40,300 bases of DNA, taken from assembly GCA_902581585.1 (NCBI GenBank), contig CACHPB010000009.1:1-40300 (forward strand), in the 5' to 3' direction. The stretch comes from an uncultured Pelagibacteraceae bacterium. GTDB lineage: Bacteria > Pseudomonadota > Alphaproteobacteria > Pelagibacterales > Pelagibacteraceae. Both the position numbers and the translations under genes were made by a program. Below, one piece after another: positions 16,068-24,888 of this stretch. The number at the start of each line of letters is the position of its first letter. Positions within the stretch are counted from its first letter, which is position 1. The notes below the pieces were generated by a model that ran no database searches, was not told where the DNA came from, and saw only the letters and a list, made by a program, of their open reading frames with translations.

Positions 16068-16831
16068 GAATATGCAATTACAAAAATAATTAACGCAAGA
16101 AATGTTCTATAATAAACAAAAAGGTTTAAATTAAAATTCCTTACATAAATCAAAAAATATTTTATTGTTAAATAAGAAACAACAAATGATAATAAGACTG
16201 CAAATATAAATAAAAAATTCATATCTATATTTGTATTAATAATATCTTTCATGCTTAGTACACTTGCTCCAGCTAATGCAGGTATGGACAAGTAAAAGGA
16301 TATTTTAGAAGAGTCTACTCTATCAAAATTTAAAAATCTCGATGCAGTAATTATAATTCCAGATCTACTAACTCCAGGTATAATAGCCAATACTTGAAAA
16401 ATACCTATTAGTAAAATATTTTTAAGATTTAAATTATTGTTAATCTTATTTTTAATTGTAGATCTATCAGCAATAAACAATAATATTCCAAATATTAAAG
16501 TAGTCCAAGCTATCACTTTTAAATTTCTTAAACTTTCAATTAGGCCCGATGAATAAAAAAAGTAGCCAACAACAATTAATGGAATTGATCCTAAAACTAT
16601 TAAAAGGAATAAAGATTTATTTTTAGTTATATTTAATAAATCTTTTCTAAAATAAAAAATAATTGCTAAAAGTGACCCTAAATGGAGGCTTATATCTAAT
16701 TGAAGCGAGCTAACATTAAAATTAGAAATCTTAGAAATTATAACGAGATGAGCAGACGAACTTACGGGGATAAATTCAGTAAATCCTTGAATGAATGCTA
16801 ATATCGATGTTTCTATATATTTTGAAATCAT
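16064..16831 (-). CDS. uppP: Undecaprenyl-diphosphate phosphatase (UppP/BacA)
   Basis: 255 residues, slightly shorter than E. coli UppP (273). The two family motifs are clear: FIQGFTEFIPVSSSAHLVI near the N-terminus (with the catalytic Glu and Ser residues) and PGVSRSGIIITASRFLNFDR in the middle. About eight membrane segments. It removes one phosphate from undecaprenyl diphosphate at the inner membrane, recycling the lipid carrier for peptidoglycan and polysaccharide synthesis. It is a single-gene unit, divergent from gltD. Confidence 0.95.
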   Translation of the reverse strand: MISKYIETSILAFIQGFTEFIPVSSSAHLVIISKISNFNVSSLQLDISLHLGSLLAIIFYFRKDLLNITKNKSLFLLIVLGSIPLIVVGYFFYSSGLIESLRNLKVIAWTTLIFGILLFIADRSTIKNKINNNLNLKNILLIGIFQVLAIIPGVSRSGIIITASRFLNFDRVDSSKISFYLSIPALAGASVLSMKDIINTNIDMNFLFIFAVLLSFVVSYLTIKYFLIYVRNFNLNLFVYYRTFLALIIFVIAYS

Positions 16832-16885
16832 TTAAGAATTGAATAGATAGTTAAAAGATTACTTAAATAAGGCAATTACTATTAC

Positions 16886-16900
16886 GCATAGCTACTATGC
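16886..16900. promoter_or_regulatory. Palindrome in the uppP/gltD divergent region
   Basis: GCATAG at 16886-16891 and CTATGC at 16895-16900 form a perfect 6-bp dyad around CTA. It lies about 108 bases before the preferred gltD start and about 55 before the uppP start, in an otherwise AT-rich 176-base region. The form suits a dimeric regulator's operator, which would fit regulated nitrogen assimilation, but no regulator can be named. No other gene is visible in this gap. Confidence 0.35.
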
Positions 16901-17007
16901 AAATTTGATAAAAATTAAGAAAACAGGGTTTTTTAAAAATATATGTCAGAATGTATTACCTAGTTATACTTTATACATATTTGAAATTCGTATATAAGCC
17001 GACTCCA

Positions 17008-18441
17008 ATGACAAACAAAATGCTTCAATTTGTGGATATAGGTCAACAAAATCCACCTAAAAGAGATAAATCACAAAGAAAAGAGGATTTTGGCGAGATA
17101 TATCAAGAATTTATACATGATAGGGCCAAAGAGCAGTCTAGCAGATGCTCACAGTGTGGTGTCCCTTTTTGTCAAGTTCATTGTCCTTTAAGTAACAATA
17201 TTCCAGATTGGTTAAAACTCACTGCAGAAGGAAGGTATGAGGAGGCATATCACTTATCACAAAGCACAAATAATATGCCAGAAGTATGTGGAAGAATTTG
17301 TCCTCAGGATAGACTATGCGAGGGGAATTGTGTAATCGAACAGTCAGGGCATGGCACTGTAACTATAGGATCAATTGAAAAATATCTAACCGACAAAGCA
17401 TGGGAAAATGGATGGGTAAGACCAATAAAAGTAAAAATTGAAAATGAACAAAGTGTTGGAATTATAGGTGCAGGACCCGCAGGGTTAGCTTGTGGAGAGG
17501 AGCTTAGAAAAAAAGGATATCAAGTAACAATATACGATAGATATGATAGAGCTGGTGGATTACTTATTTATGGAATTCCAAACTTTAAACTAGAGAAACA
17601 TGTAGTTGAAAGAAGAATAAAACTTCTGAAAGATGGAGGAATAAACTTTGTTAATAATTTTGAAGTTGGTAAAGACTCTACTTTAAAAGAACTACAATCA
17701 AAACATGATGCAATCTTAATTTCTACAGGTGTTTACAAACCAAGAGAAGTAAATTTACCAGGAAATGACTTAAGCAATATTTTTCCTGCAATGGAATTCC
17801 TAACAGCATCAAATAAAAAAGGCTTGGGCGATAAAGTTGAGATGTTTGATAACGGTACACTTAATGCTGAAGGAAAAGATGTCGTTGTTATTGGTGGAGG
17901 AGACACAGCAATGGATTGTGTGAGGACATCAGTTCGACAAAAAGCTAAATCTGTAAAATGTTTATATAGAAGAGATAGAGAAAATATGCCTGGATCTGCT
18001 AGAGAAGTAGGAAATGCAGAGGAAGAAGGTGTTGAATTTATTTGGTTAAGCAATCCAAAAGAATTTAAAGGATCTAATAAAGTTAAGAGTATTATAGTTG
18101 ATAAAATGAAATTAACTGATCCTGATGAGAGTGGAAGAAGAAAACCAGTTGTAGAGGAAAACTCAGAATTCGAAATAAATGCAGATTTAGTTATTAAATC
18201 TCTAGGATTTGATCCAGAGGACTTACCTATTCTCTTTCAAGAGCCAAGGTTAAAAGTTTCACAATGGGGAACTATTAAAGCTGACTTCGATACATTGGAA
18301 ACAAGTATTCCTGGCGTATTTGCAGCAGGGGATATTGTTCGAGGAGCATCATTAGTTGTATGGGCTATTAAAGATGGAAGAGATGCAGCAACTTCAATCG
18401 AAAATTTTCTTCAATCAAAACAAAAAATGAAAGTTGCATAA
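17008..18441 (+). CDS. gltD: Glutamate synthase (NADPH) small subunit
   Basis: About 477 residues from the ATG at 17008. The frame is open upstream to ATG 16951, but those 19 residues do not resemble any GltD N-terminus, whereas MLQFVDIGQQNPPKRD does. Order: N-terminal Fe-S domain with Cys-rich motifs CSQCGVPFCQVHCPL (from about 47) and CGRICPQDRLCEGNC, FAD-binding GAGPAGLACGEEL (about 153), NADPH-binding VVIGGGDTAMDCVR (about 294), and C-terminal AAGDIVRGASLVVWAI. It passes electrons from NADPH through FAD and 4Fe-4S clusters to GltB, which makes two glutamate from glutamine and 2-oxoglutarate. The order gltD-gltB is the reverse of the E. coli order. Its TAA shares a base with the gltB ATG. 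Confidence 0.95.
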   Translation: MTNKMLQFVDIGQQNPPKRDKSQRKEDFGEIYQEFIHDRAKEQSSRCSQCGVPFCQVHCPLSNNIPDWLKLTAEGRYEEAYHLSQSTNNMPEVCGRICPQDRLCEGNCVIEQSGHGTVTIGSIEKYLTDKAWENGWVRPIKVKIENEQSVGIIGAGPAGLACGEELRKKGYQVTIYDRYDRAGGLLIYGIPNFKLEKHVVERRIKLLKDGGINFVNNFEVGKDSTLKELQSKHDAILISTGVYKPREVNLPGNDLSNIFPAMEFLTASNKKGLGDKVEMFDNGTLNAEGKDVVVIGGGDTAMDCVRTSVRQKAKSVKCLYRRDRENMPGSAREVGNAEEEGVEFIWLSNPKEFKGSNKVKSIIVDKMKLTDPDESGRRKPVVEENSEFEINADLVIKSLGFDPEDLPILFQEPRLKVSQWGTIKADFDTLETSIPGVFAAGDIVRGASLVVWAIKDGRDAATSIENFLQSKQKMKVA

Positions 18442-21400
18442 TGGATATTCAAAAAAAAAATCGTGAATTATTAAAAAAAAATCATGTCTATGATGAGAAA
18501 ATGGAACATGATGCCTGTGGAGTAGGTCTTGTAGCATCAACTGAGGGTCTAAAATCAAGAAAAGTAGTTGAATATGGAATTGAGGCTTTGAAAGCTGTTT
18601 GGCATAGGGGAGCTATTGATGCTGATGGGAAAACGGGTGATGGGGCTGGAATACATATTGAGATACCCAAAGATTTTTTTGCTGAGAAGATAGAAATTAC
18701 TGGACATAAACATGATAATTCAGATTTATGCGTAGGGATGATCTTCCTTCCGAGGAACGATTTTGGTGGTCAAGAGCAATGTAGAACAATAGTAGAGAGT
18801 GAACTTACAAAAAAGAATTTTAATATATATGGATGGAGACAGGTCCCGGTAGATCCATCTGTGCTTGGTGAAAAAGCTGAATTAACAAGACCTGAAATTG
18901 CTCAAGTTTTATTTACTCATAATGACAAATCAATTGTTGGCAAAGATTTAGAGAGAATACTTTATGAGACAAGGAGAAAAATTGAAAAAGAAGCTTTAAA
19001 AAATCAATTAAATAATTTTTATATTTGCTCATTTAGTTCAAGATCAATTATCTACAAAGGAATGTTTCTTGCAGAAGCTTTGTCAGATTTTTATACAGAT
19101 TTAAAAGATGAACGTTTTATTTCAAGATATGCAATTTTTCATCAGAGGTTTTCAACTAATACAGCACCAAGCTGGGATTTAGCTCAACCGTTTAGAGCTA
19201 TCGCTCATAATGGTGAAATAAATACACTTAAAGGTAACGTTAATTGGATGAATATACACCAAGAAGAAATGTTTAGTCCATTGTTTGATAATATGGAAAA
19301 TTTGAAACCGGTTATTCCTGCTGGAAACTCTGACTCTGCATCATTAGACAATGTTTTTGAATTACTAAATATTTCTGGTCATTCAGCACCTTTAGCAAAA
19401 CTTATGTTAATTCCAGATGCGTGGTCAAAAAAAAGTAAAGTTTTGCCAAAAGATCATCAACAATTATTCAATTTTTTAAATAGTACCATGGAACCTTGGG
19501 ATGGACCCGCTGCTGTTGCAGCGACAGATAATGAGTGGGTAATTGTTGGAAGTGATAGAAATGGTCTAAGACCACTAAGATATACTGTTACAAGAGACAA
19601 ACTTTTGTTTGCTGGATCTGAAACAGGTATGATTGATTTAAATGAAAAGAAAATTGTTTCGAAAGGAAGACTTGGCCCTGGTGAAATATTGGGCGTTAGA
19701 ATTGAAAAAGGAAAAGTTTATACAAACAATGCGATTAAGAATTATTTAGCAAAAGAATTTAAAAAGTTTAACAATCAGATCATTGATCTTGATAAAAAAT
19801 TTCCAATAGGAAATGAAAAAAAACAGTATTCAGGCTCTGATTTAAAAAAAATACAACACTGTTTTGGCTATAGCCTTGAGGATTTAGAACTAATCCTTCA
19901 TCCTATGGCTGAAGATGCCAAAGAAGCAACTGGATCCATGGGTGATGATACACCTCTTGCTGTATTATCTGATAAATATAGGCCTCTTTATCATTTTTTT
20001 AGACAGAACTTTAGTCAAGTAACAAATCCTCCAATTGATTCTTTACGAGAAAATAAGGTTATGAGTTTAAAAACTAGGTTTGGAAATCTCGGTAATATTC
20101 TTGATTTTTCAGATCTTACTGAAGAAAACATTTATGTTTTAGACAGTCCTATTCTCTCAAACAATCAGTTTGAAAAATTTGTAAAGTACTTTGGTGATAA
20201 TTATAAAATTTTAAATTGTATTTTCAACAAAGATGAGACACTTGAAAGTTCAATTAATAAATTAAAAAGGGATGCAGAGAAAGCAGTCAGAGAAGGTGTA
20301 ACACAACTTATTTTGTCTGATAAAAATATATCTGAAACAAAACTGCCAATGCCAATGCTTTTATGTATTGGAGCAATAAACACCCATTTAATAAAATTAG
20401 GACTAAGAGGATATGTTTCTATCAATGTTCAAACAGGAGATGCTCTTGATACACACTCATTTGCTACACTTATAGGTGTTGGAGCAACAACTGTAAATCC
20501 TTATCTTGCATTCGATAGTTTATTTCAAAGACATTCCAAAAAACTTTTTGGAAAATTTTCTTTTGATGAGTGTGTCAGTAGGTATATTAAATCTGTAAAC
20601 TCTGGCCTGTTAAAAATAATGTCAAAGATGGGTATTTCTGTTTTAAGTTCATATAGAGGAGGATGTAATTTTGAAACCGTAGGATTAAGTAGAACAATTG
20701 TTAAAGATTATTTCCCAGGGGTAATATCTAAAATTTCTGGAATTGGATTAAGTGGTATAGAAAAAAAGATAAGAGGTATACATAAGGATGCTTTTGACAT
20801 TCATTCAAATATTTTACCCATAGGTGGAATTTATAGATATAGAAAGAATGGAGAAACTCACCAATATCAAGGAAAATTAATTCATCTTCTACAAGCTGCA
20901 GTTGGATCAAATTCTTATGATACTTATAAAAAATACACTAAAGGAATCTACGGTTTAAAACCAATTAATTTAAGAGATTTAATTGACTTTAAAAATCAAG
21001 AGGCAATAACAATTGATGAAGTTGAACCAATAAGTGAAATTATGAAAAGATTTGGAAGTGGTAGTATGTCTCATGGTGCTTTATCAAAAGAAGCTCATGA
21101 AACGCTTGCTATGGGTATGAATAGGATAAAGGGTGCTTCTTGTAGTGGCGAAGGTGGAGAAGATGAAAAGAGATTTAAAGTTTTAGAAAATGGAGATAGC
21201 GCTAATTCTAGAGTAAAACAAATAGCATCTGCAAGATTTGGAGTAACTATAAATTATTTAAATAATTGTAATGAAATTGAAATTAAAATTGCACAAGGTG
21301 CAAAACCTGGTGAAGGGGGTCAATTACCTGGGTTTAAGGTTACTGAAGAAATAGCTAAATTAAGACACTCTACTCCAGGAGTGACACTAATTTCACCTCC

Positions 21401-22937
21401 TCCGCATCATGATATTTACTCAATAGAAGATCTTGCACAACTAATTTATGATTTGAAGCAAATCAATCCTAAGGCTAGAGTTGGTGTAAAATTAGTAGCA
21501 TCATCTGGAATAGGGACTATTGCAGCTGGAGTTGCTAAAGCAAAAGCTGATATCATTTTAATTTCTGGTCATAATGGTGGAACAGGAGCTACTCCACAAA
21601 CAAGCGTTAAATATGTTGGTATTCCATGGGAAATGGGACTGACAGAAGCAAACCAAGTTTTGACTTTAAATAAACTACGACACCTGGTTACTCTGAGAAC
21701 GGATGGAGGAATTAAAACTGGAAGAGATGTGGTTATGGCAGCAATGATGGGTGCAGAAGAGTTTGGTGTAGCTACTACAGCTCTAGTTGCAATGGGATGT
21801 ATCATGGTAAGACAATGTCACTCTAACACATGTCCAGTCGGTGTTTGTACACAGGATGAGGAACTTAGGAAAAAATTTACTGGCACACCAGACAAGGTAG
21901 TGAACTTATTTTCTTTTATAGCGCAAGAAGTAAGAGAAATTCTAGCAAGTTTAGGCTTTAAGTCTCTTAATGAGGTCATTGGTAGAACTGACTTATTAAG
22001 ACAAGTGAGTAAAGGATCACCAAATTTGGATGATTTAGATTTAAATCCTTTATTTGTTCAAGCTGACCCCGGTAAAAATAAAAGATATTGTGAGAAACCT
22101 ATTATTAATGAGGTTCCAGATACATTGGATCAAAAAATTTGGCCAGAAGTAGAAAACTTAATAGATAATAATTCTCCATTAGATAAAACATATGAAATAA
22201 AAAACACTGATAGAGCAGTAGGTACAAGAATTTCTTATCATTTATATAAAAAATTTGGAAATAATAAATTAGAGGAAAATACTTTTTCACTCAATTTTAA
22301 AGGATCAGCTGGACAATCATTTGGTGCATTTGGGATTAAAGGATTAAAATTAATTTTAAAAGGAGATGCTAATGATTACGTTGCAAAAGGTTTGTCAGGT
22401 GCATCTGTAATAGTTAAACTTCCTGAGGAAAGTAATTTAGTCTCAAACGAAAATACTATTATAGGAAATACAGTCTTATATGGAGCAACATCAGGAACAT
22501 TATTAGCGGCAGGACAAGCGGGTGAAAGATTTGCAGTAAGAAACTCAGGTGCAACAGCAGTTGTTGAAGGATGTGACTCTAATGGATGCGAATATATGAC
22601 AGGAGGATCAATTGTAATACTTGGTGTTGTTGGAGACAATTTTGGAGCAGGTATGACAGGTGGAATGGCATTTGTATATGATCCTAAAAATGAATTTTCA
22701 AAAAAAGCAAATCCAGAAACAATTATTTGGCAAACACCCGAGACAGAGTTTTGGATAAATAATTTAAAAGAATTAGTTGCAAAACATTATCAAGAAACAG
22801 AGTCGCATGTCTCAAAAAATATAATTAAAAACTTTGATGCAGAAATAGATAATTTCTTACAAGTTTGTCCAAAAGAAATGTTAGATAAACTTGAAAATCC
22901 AATTACTAATAAAAGTATTGTTGGTAAAGCTAGTTAA
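18441..22937 (+). CDS. gltB: Glutamate synthase (NADPH) large subunit
   Basis: 1498 residues, full length. A 26-residue propeptide precedes the N-terminal nucleophile C27 (MEHDACGVGLVAS) of the class II amidotransferase domain, which runs to about 430. The central domain and the FMN-binding synthase domain follow, with SGEGGEDEKRF, GAKPGEGGQLPGFKV and SGHNGGTGATPQTS. The 3Fe-4S cluster ligands C1120, C1126 and C1131 lie in CIMVRQCHSNTCPVG. The end is the beta-helix GXGXG domain. Ammonia released from glutamine is channelled to 2-oxoglutarate. It is coupled to gltD by a 1-base overlap. The last 8 bases overlap the end of the convergent hydrolase gene. Confidence 0.97.
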   Translation: MDIQKKNRELLKKNHVYDEKMEHDACGVGLVASTEGLKSRKVVEYGIEALKAVWHRGAIDADGKTGDGAGIHIEIPKDFFAEKIEITGHKHDNSDLCVGMIFLPRNDFGGQEQCRTIVESELTKKNFNIYGWRQVPVDPSVLGEKAELTRPEIAQVLFTHNDKSIVGKDLERILYETRRKIEKEALKNQLNNFYICSFSSRSIIYKGMFLAEALSDFYTDLKDERFISRYAIFHQRFSTNTAPSWDLAQPFRAIAHNGEINTLKGNVNWMNIHQEEMFSPLFDNMENLKPVIPAGNSDSASLDNVFELLNISGHSAPLAKLMLIPDAWSKKSKVLPKDHQQLFNFLNSTMEPWDGPAAVAATDNEWVIVGSDRNGLRPLRYTVTRDKLLFAGSETGMIDLNEKKIVSKGRLGPGEILGVRIEKGKVYTNNAIKNYLAKEFKKFNNQIIDLDKKFPIGNEKKQYSGSDLKKIQHCFGYSLEDLELILHPMAEDAKEATGSMGDDTPLAVLSDKYRPLYHFFRQNFSQVTNPPIDSLRENKVMSLKTRFGNLGNILDFSDLTEENIYVLDSPILSNNQFEKFVKYFGDNYKILNCIFNKDETLESSINKLKRDAEKAVREGVTQLILSDKNISETKLPMPMLLCIGAINTHLIKLGLRGYVSINVQTGDALDTHSFATLIGVGATTVNPYLAFDSLFQRHSKKLFGKFSFDECVSRYIKSVNSGLLKIMSKMGISVLSSYRGGCNFETVGLSRTIVKDYFPGVISKISGIGLSGIEKKIRGIHKDAFDIHSNILPIGGIYRYRKNGETHQYQGKLIHLLQAAVGSNSYDTYKKYTKGIYGLKPINLRDLIDFKNQEAITIDEVEPISEIMKRFGSGSMSHGALSKEAHETLAMGMNRIKGASCSGEGGEDEKRFKVLENGDSANSRVKQIASARFGVTINYLNNCNEIEIKIAQGAKPGEGGQLPGFKVTEEIAKLRHSTPGVTLISPPPHHDIYSIEDLAQLIYDLKQINPKARVGVKLVASSGIGTIAAGVAKAKADIILISGHNGGTGATPQTSVKYVGIPWEMGLTEANQVLTLNKLRHLVTLRTDGGIKTGRDVVMAAMMGAEEFGVATTALVAMGCIMVRQCHSNTCPVGVCTQDEELRKKFTGTPDKVVNLFSFIAQEVREILASLGFKSLNEVIGRTDLLRQVSKGSPNLDDLDLNPLFVQADPGKNKRYCEKPIINEVPDTLDQKIWPEVENLIDNNSPLDKTYEIKNTDRAVGTRISYHLYKKFGNNKLEENTFSLNFKGSAGQSFGAFGIKGLKLILKGDANDYVAKGLSGASVIVKLPEESNLVSNENTIIGNTVLYGATSGTLLAAGQAGERFAVRNSGATAVVEGCDSNGCEYMTGGSIVILGVVGDNFGAGMTGGMAFVYDPKNEFSKKANPETIIWQTPETEFWINNLKELVAKHYQETESHVSKNIIKNFDAEIDNFLQVCPKEMLDKLENPITNKSIVGKAS

Positions 22938-23691
22938 TTTTTTTAATTATTTTCTTTAGTTCTTTACAAATTATAGTTAAATTTTTTTTTGAGGAGAGAC
23001 TATGATCACCATTCTTTATTATTAAAAGCTTTTTATCTGCTTTAGGAAAAGTTTTTAATACCATTCTAGAGTATTTAACAGGAACCACCTCATCTTTTTG
23101 TCCATGAACCATCGTTACAGGTATAGTATAATTTAATTTTTTATTAAGGACTTTATTTTTAGTTTTTTTTCCGTCGAAAATAAGCTGTTTAGAAATTAAA
23201 TATTCATAATCACCATTTTTAATCTTGGATATTCCTTTTTTCATTATTTCATCCTTTGTTTTTTTTGGAAACTTTTTCCACATAATTCTTGTAAGAAACT
23301 CAGGTGCAGATCCAATACCTAGAAACCCTTTAATTTGAGACCCAAAATATCTATACATTATCATTGAAATCCAACCACCCATACTGGAGCCAATTAGAAT
23401 AAAATTATTTTTTTTTACAATTTTATTTATTGCAGTCTTTGCATCATTTGACCATTTTGAAATATTGCCTTTTGTAAATTCTCCTGAGGATCTTCCATGA
23501 CCAAAATATTCTATAGCTAAGAAACCTAATTTATTTTTAACGCTAAATTTTAAAAGTTTCTTGGGCTTATCACCATCTATATCAGATGCAAAACCTGGTA
23601 AAAAAACTAAGTAGAGATTTTTCTTATAATTATTTGCGATATATCTTAGTTTTTTATATTTAGAAATTCTTAGAAATTTATTTTTTTTCAT
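22930..23691 (-). CDS. Alpha/beta hydrolase (ABHD10-like)
   Basis: 253 residues with a standard alpha/beta-hydrolase layout. An oxyanion-loop strand is LVFLPGFASDIDGDK. The nucleophile elbow is GSSMGGW, the acid lies in HGQKDEVVP, and the His in NGDHSLS. EYFGHGRSSG resembles the segment seen in ABHD10 and related bacterial thioesterase/carboxylesterase proteins. No signal peptide, so cytoplasmic. The natural substrate is unknown. The gene is monocistronic, facing gltB, and divergent from the glycosyltransferase gene with only 42 bases between the start codons. Confidence 0.88.
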   Translation of the reverse strand: MKKNKFLRISKYKKLRYIANNYKKNLYLVFLPGFASDIDGDKPKKLLKFSVKNKLGFLAIEYFGHGRSSGEFTKGNISKWSNDAKTAINKIVKKNNFILIGSSMGGWISMIMYRYFGSQIKGFLGIGSAPEFLTRIMWKKFPKKTKDEIMKKGISKIKNGDYEYLISKQLIFDGKKTKNKVLNKKLNYTIPVTMVHGQKDEVVPVKYSRMVLKTFPKADKKLLIIKNGDHSLSSKKNLTIICKELKKIIKKIN

Positions 23692-23733
23692 ATAAAGTAT
23701 TCATGTTGACTAGGTTTATATTATTATTATCAC

Positions 23734-24888
23734 ATGCAGCCTAAATTAAAAGTACTACAGGTTATACCTAAATTAGGTTATGGAGGTGCAGAAACTGGTT
23801 GTTATGATATCGCACATTACTTACCAGAAAATAATATTGGTTCATATTTAATTACGAGTGGTGGTGAGCTTTTACAATATATAGACAGAAAAAAAGTTAA
23901 ACTTATTAGACTTCCTGTTCATTCAAAAAATCCTATACTCATCTTTATAAACTCAATAATTATTTCTATAATTATTTTAATAAATGGAATAAATATAGTC
24001 CATGCCAGAAGTAGAGCACCTGCATGGTCATGTCTGATTGCAACAAAAATAACGAGAAGAAAGTTTGTTACAACTTTTCATGGAACTTATAACTTTAAAA
24101 GCAATTTAAAAAAATTTTATAATTCAGTTATGGTTAGATCTGATTTAATTATTGCTGGATCTAATTTTATTTTCACACATATAAAAGAAAATTATGGAGA
24201 TTATCTATCAGACAAAAAAAAACTACTTTCTATATTTAGGGGAATAAATACAGATTATTTTGACTCGTCCACTACTTTGGAAGCTGATGAAGATAAATTA
24301 TTTAAGTCATGGGATTTAGTAGTAGGAAAAAAAATAATATTACTTCCAGGAAGACTTACGGCTTGGAAGGGTCAAGAGATGTTTCTAGAGGCATTGAATA
24401 AAGTAAATATTCAATTAGGAAACGACTCTTTTATTGCAGTAATTTTAGGTAATGACCAAGGTAGAGACCTTTATAAAAAAAAATTAGTCAGGCTTGTCGA
24501 ACAATATAGGCTGACCAAACAAATTAGATTTATAGACCATTGTAAAAATATGCCATTAGCTTACAAAATTTCTGATATAGTTGTCTCCACATCAATTGAA
24601 CCTGAAGCTTTTGGTAGGGTTGCAGTAGAAGCTCAATCCATGCAAAAATTAATTCTTGCTAGTAACATTGGTGGATCTAAAGAGACAGTAATCGATGGAA
24701 AATCTGGAATATTATTTGAGGCAGGTGACTCTGACGATTTATCAAAAAAAATTATACAAGTGATGAGCTTAGATCCTAGTGAATTTTCAAAAATGGGTAA
24801 TTTTGGAAGAGAAAATGCAGTAAAGAAATTTAATGTTGAAAAAATGTGTTTTTCTACTTATTCAGAGTACAAAAAACTATTTAATTAA
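23734..24888 (+). CDS. Glycosyltransferase family 4
   Basis: 384 residues with a GT-B fold. The N-terminal domain opens KVLQVIPKLGYGGAETGCYD, the usual acceptor-side loop. The C-terminal domain has LLPGRLTAWKGQEMFLEAL and the sugar-nucleotide-binding EX7E region (EPEAFGRVAVEAQ, about residue 290). It probably transfers a sugar onto a lipopolysaccharide or another surface polysaccharide at the inner face of the membrane; donor and acceptor are unknown. It lies directly ahead of thrS with a 1-base stop/start overlap, so it shares the transcript of the translation block though it is not related in function. Confidence 0.92.
   Translation: MQPKLKVLQVIPKLGYGGAETGCYDIAHYLPENNIGSYLITSGGELLQYIDRKKVKLIRLPVHSKNPILIFINSIIISIIILINGINIVHARSRAPAWSCLIATKITRRKFVTTFHGTYNFKSNLKKFYNSVMVRSDLIIAGSNFIFTHIKENYGDYLSDKKKLLSIFRGINTDYFDSSTTLEADEDKLFKSWDLVVGKKIILLPGRLTAWKGQEMFLEALNKVNIQLGNDSFIAVILGNDQGRDLYKKKLVRLVEQYRLTKQIRFIDHCKNMPLAYKISDIVVSTSIEPEAFGRVAVEAQSMQKLILASNIGGSKETVIDGKSGILFEAGDSDDLSKKIIQVMSLDPSEFSKMGNFGRENAVKKFNVEKMCFSTYSEYKKLFN

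Noticed and set aside
16951..17007. Upstream 19-codon extension of gltD
   Set aside because: The extra residues do not match GltD N-termini; the ATG at 17008 (or 17020) fits the family.
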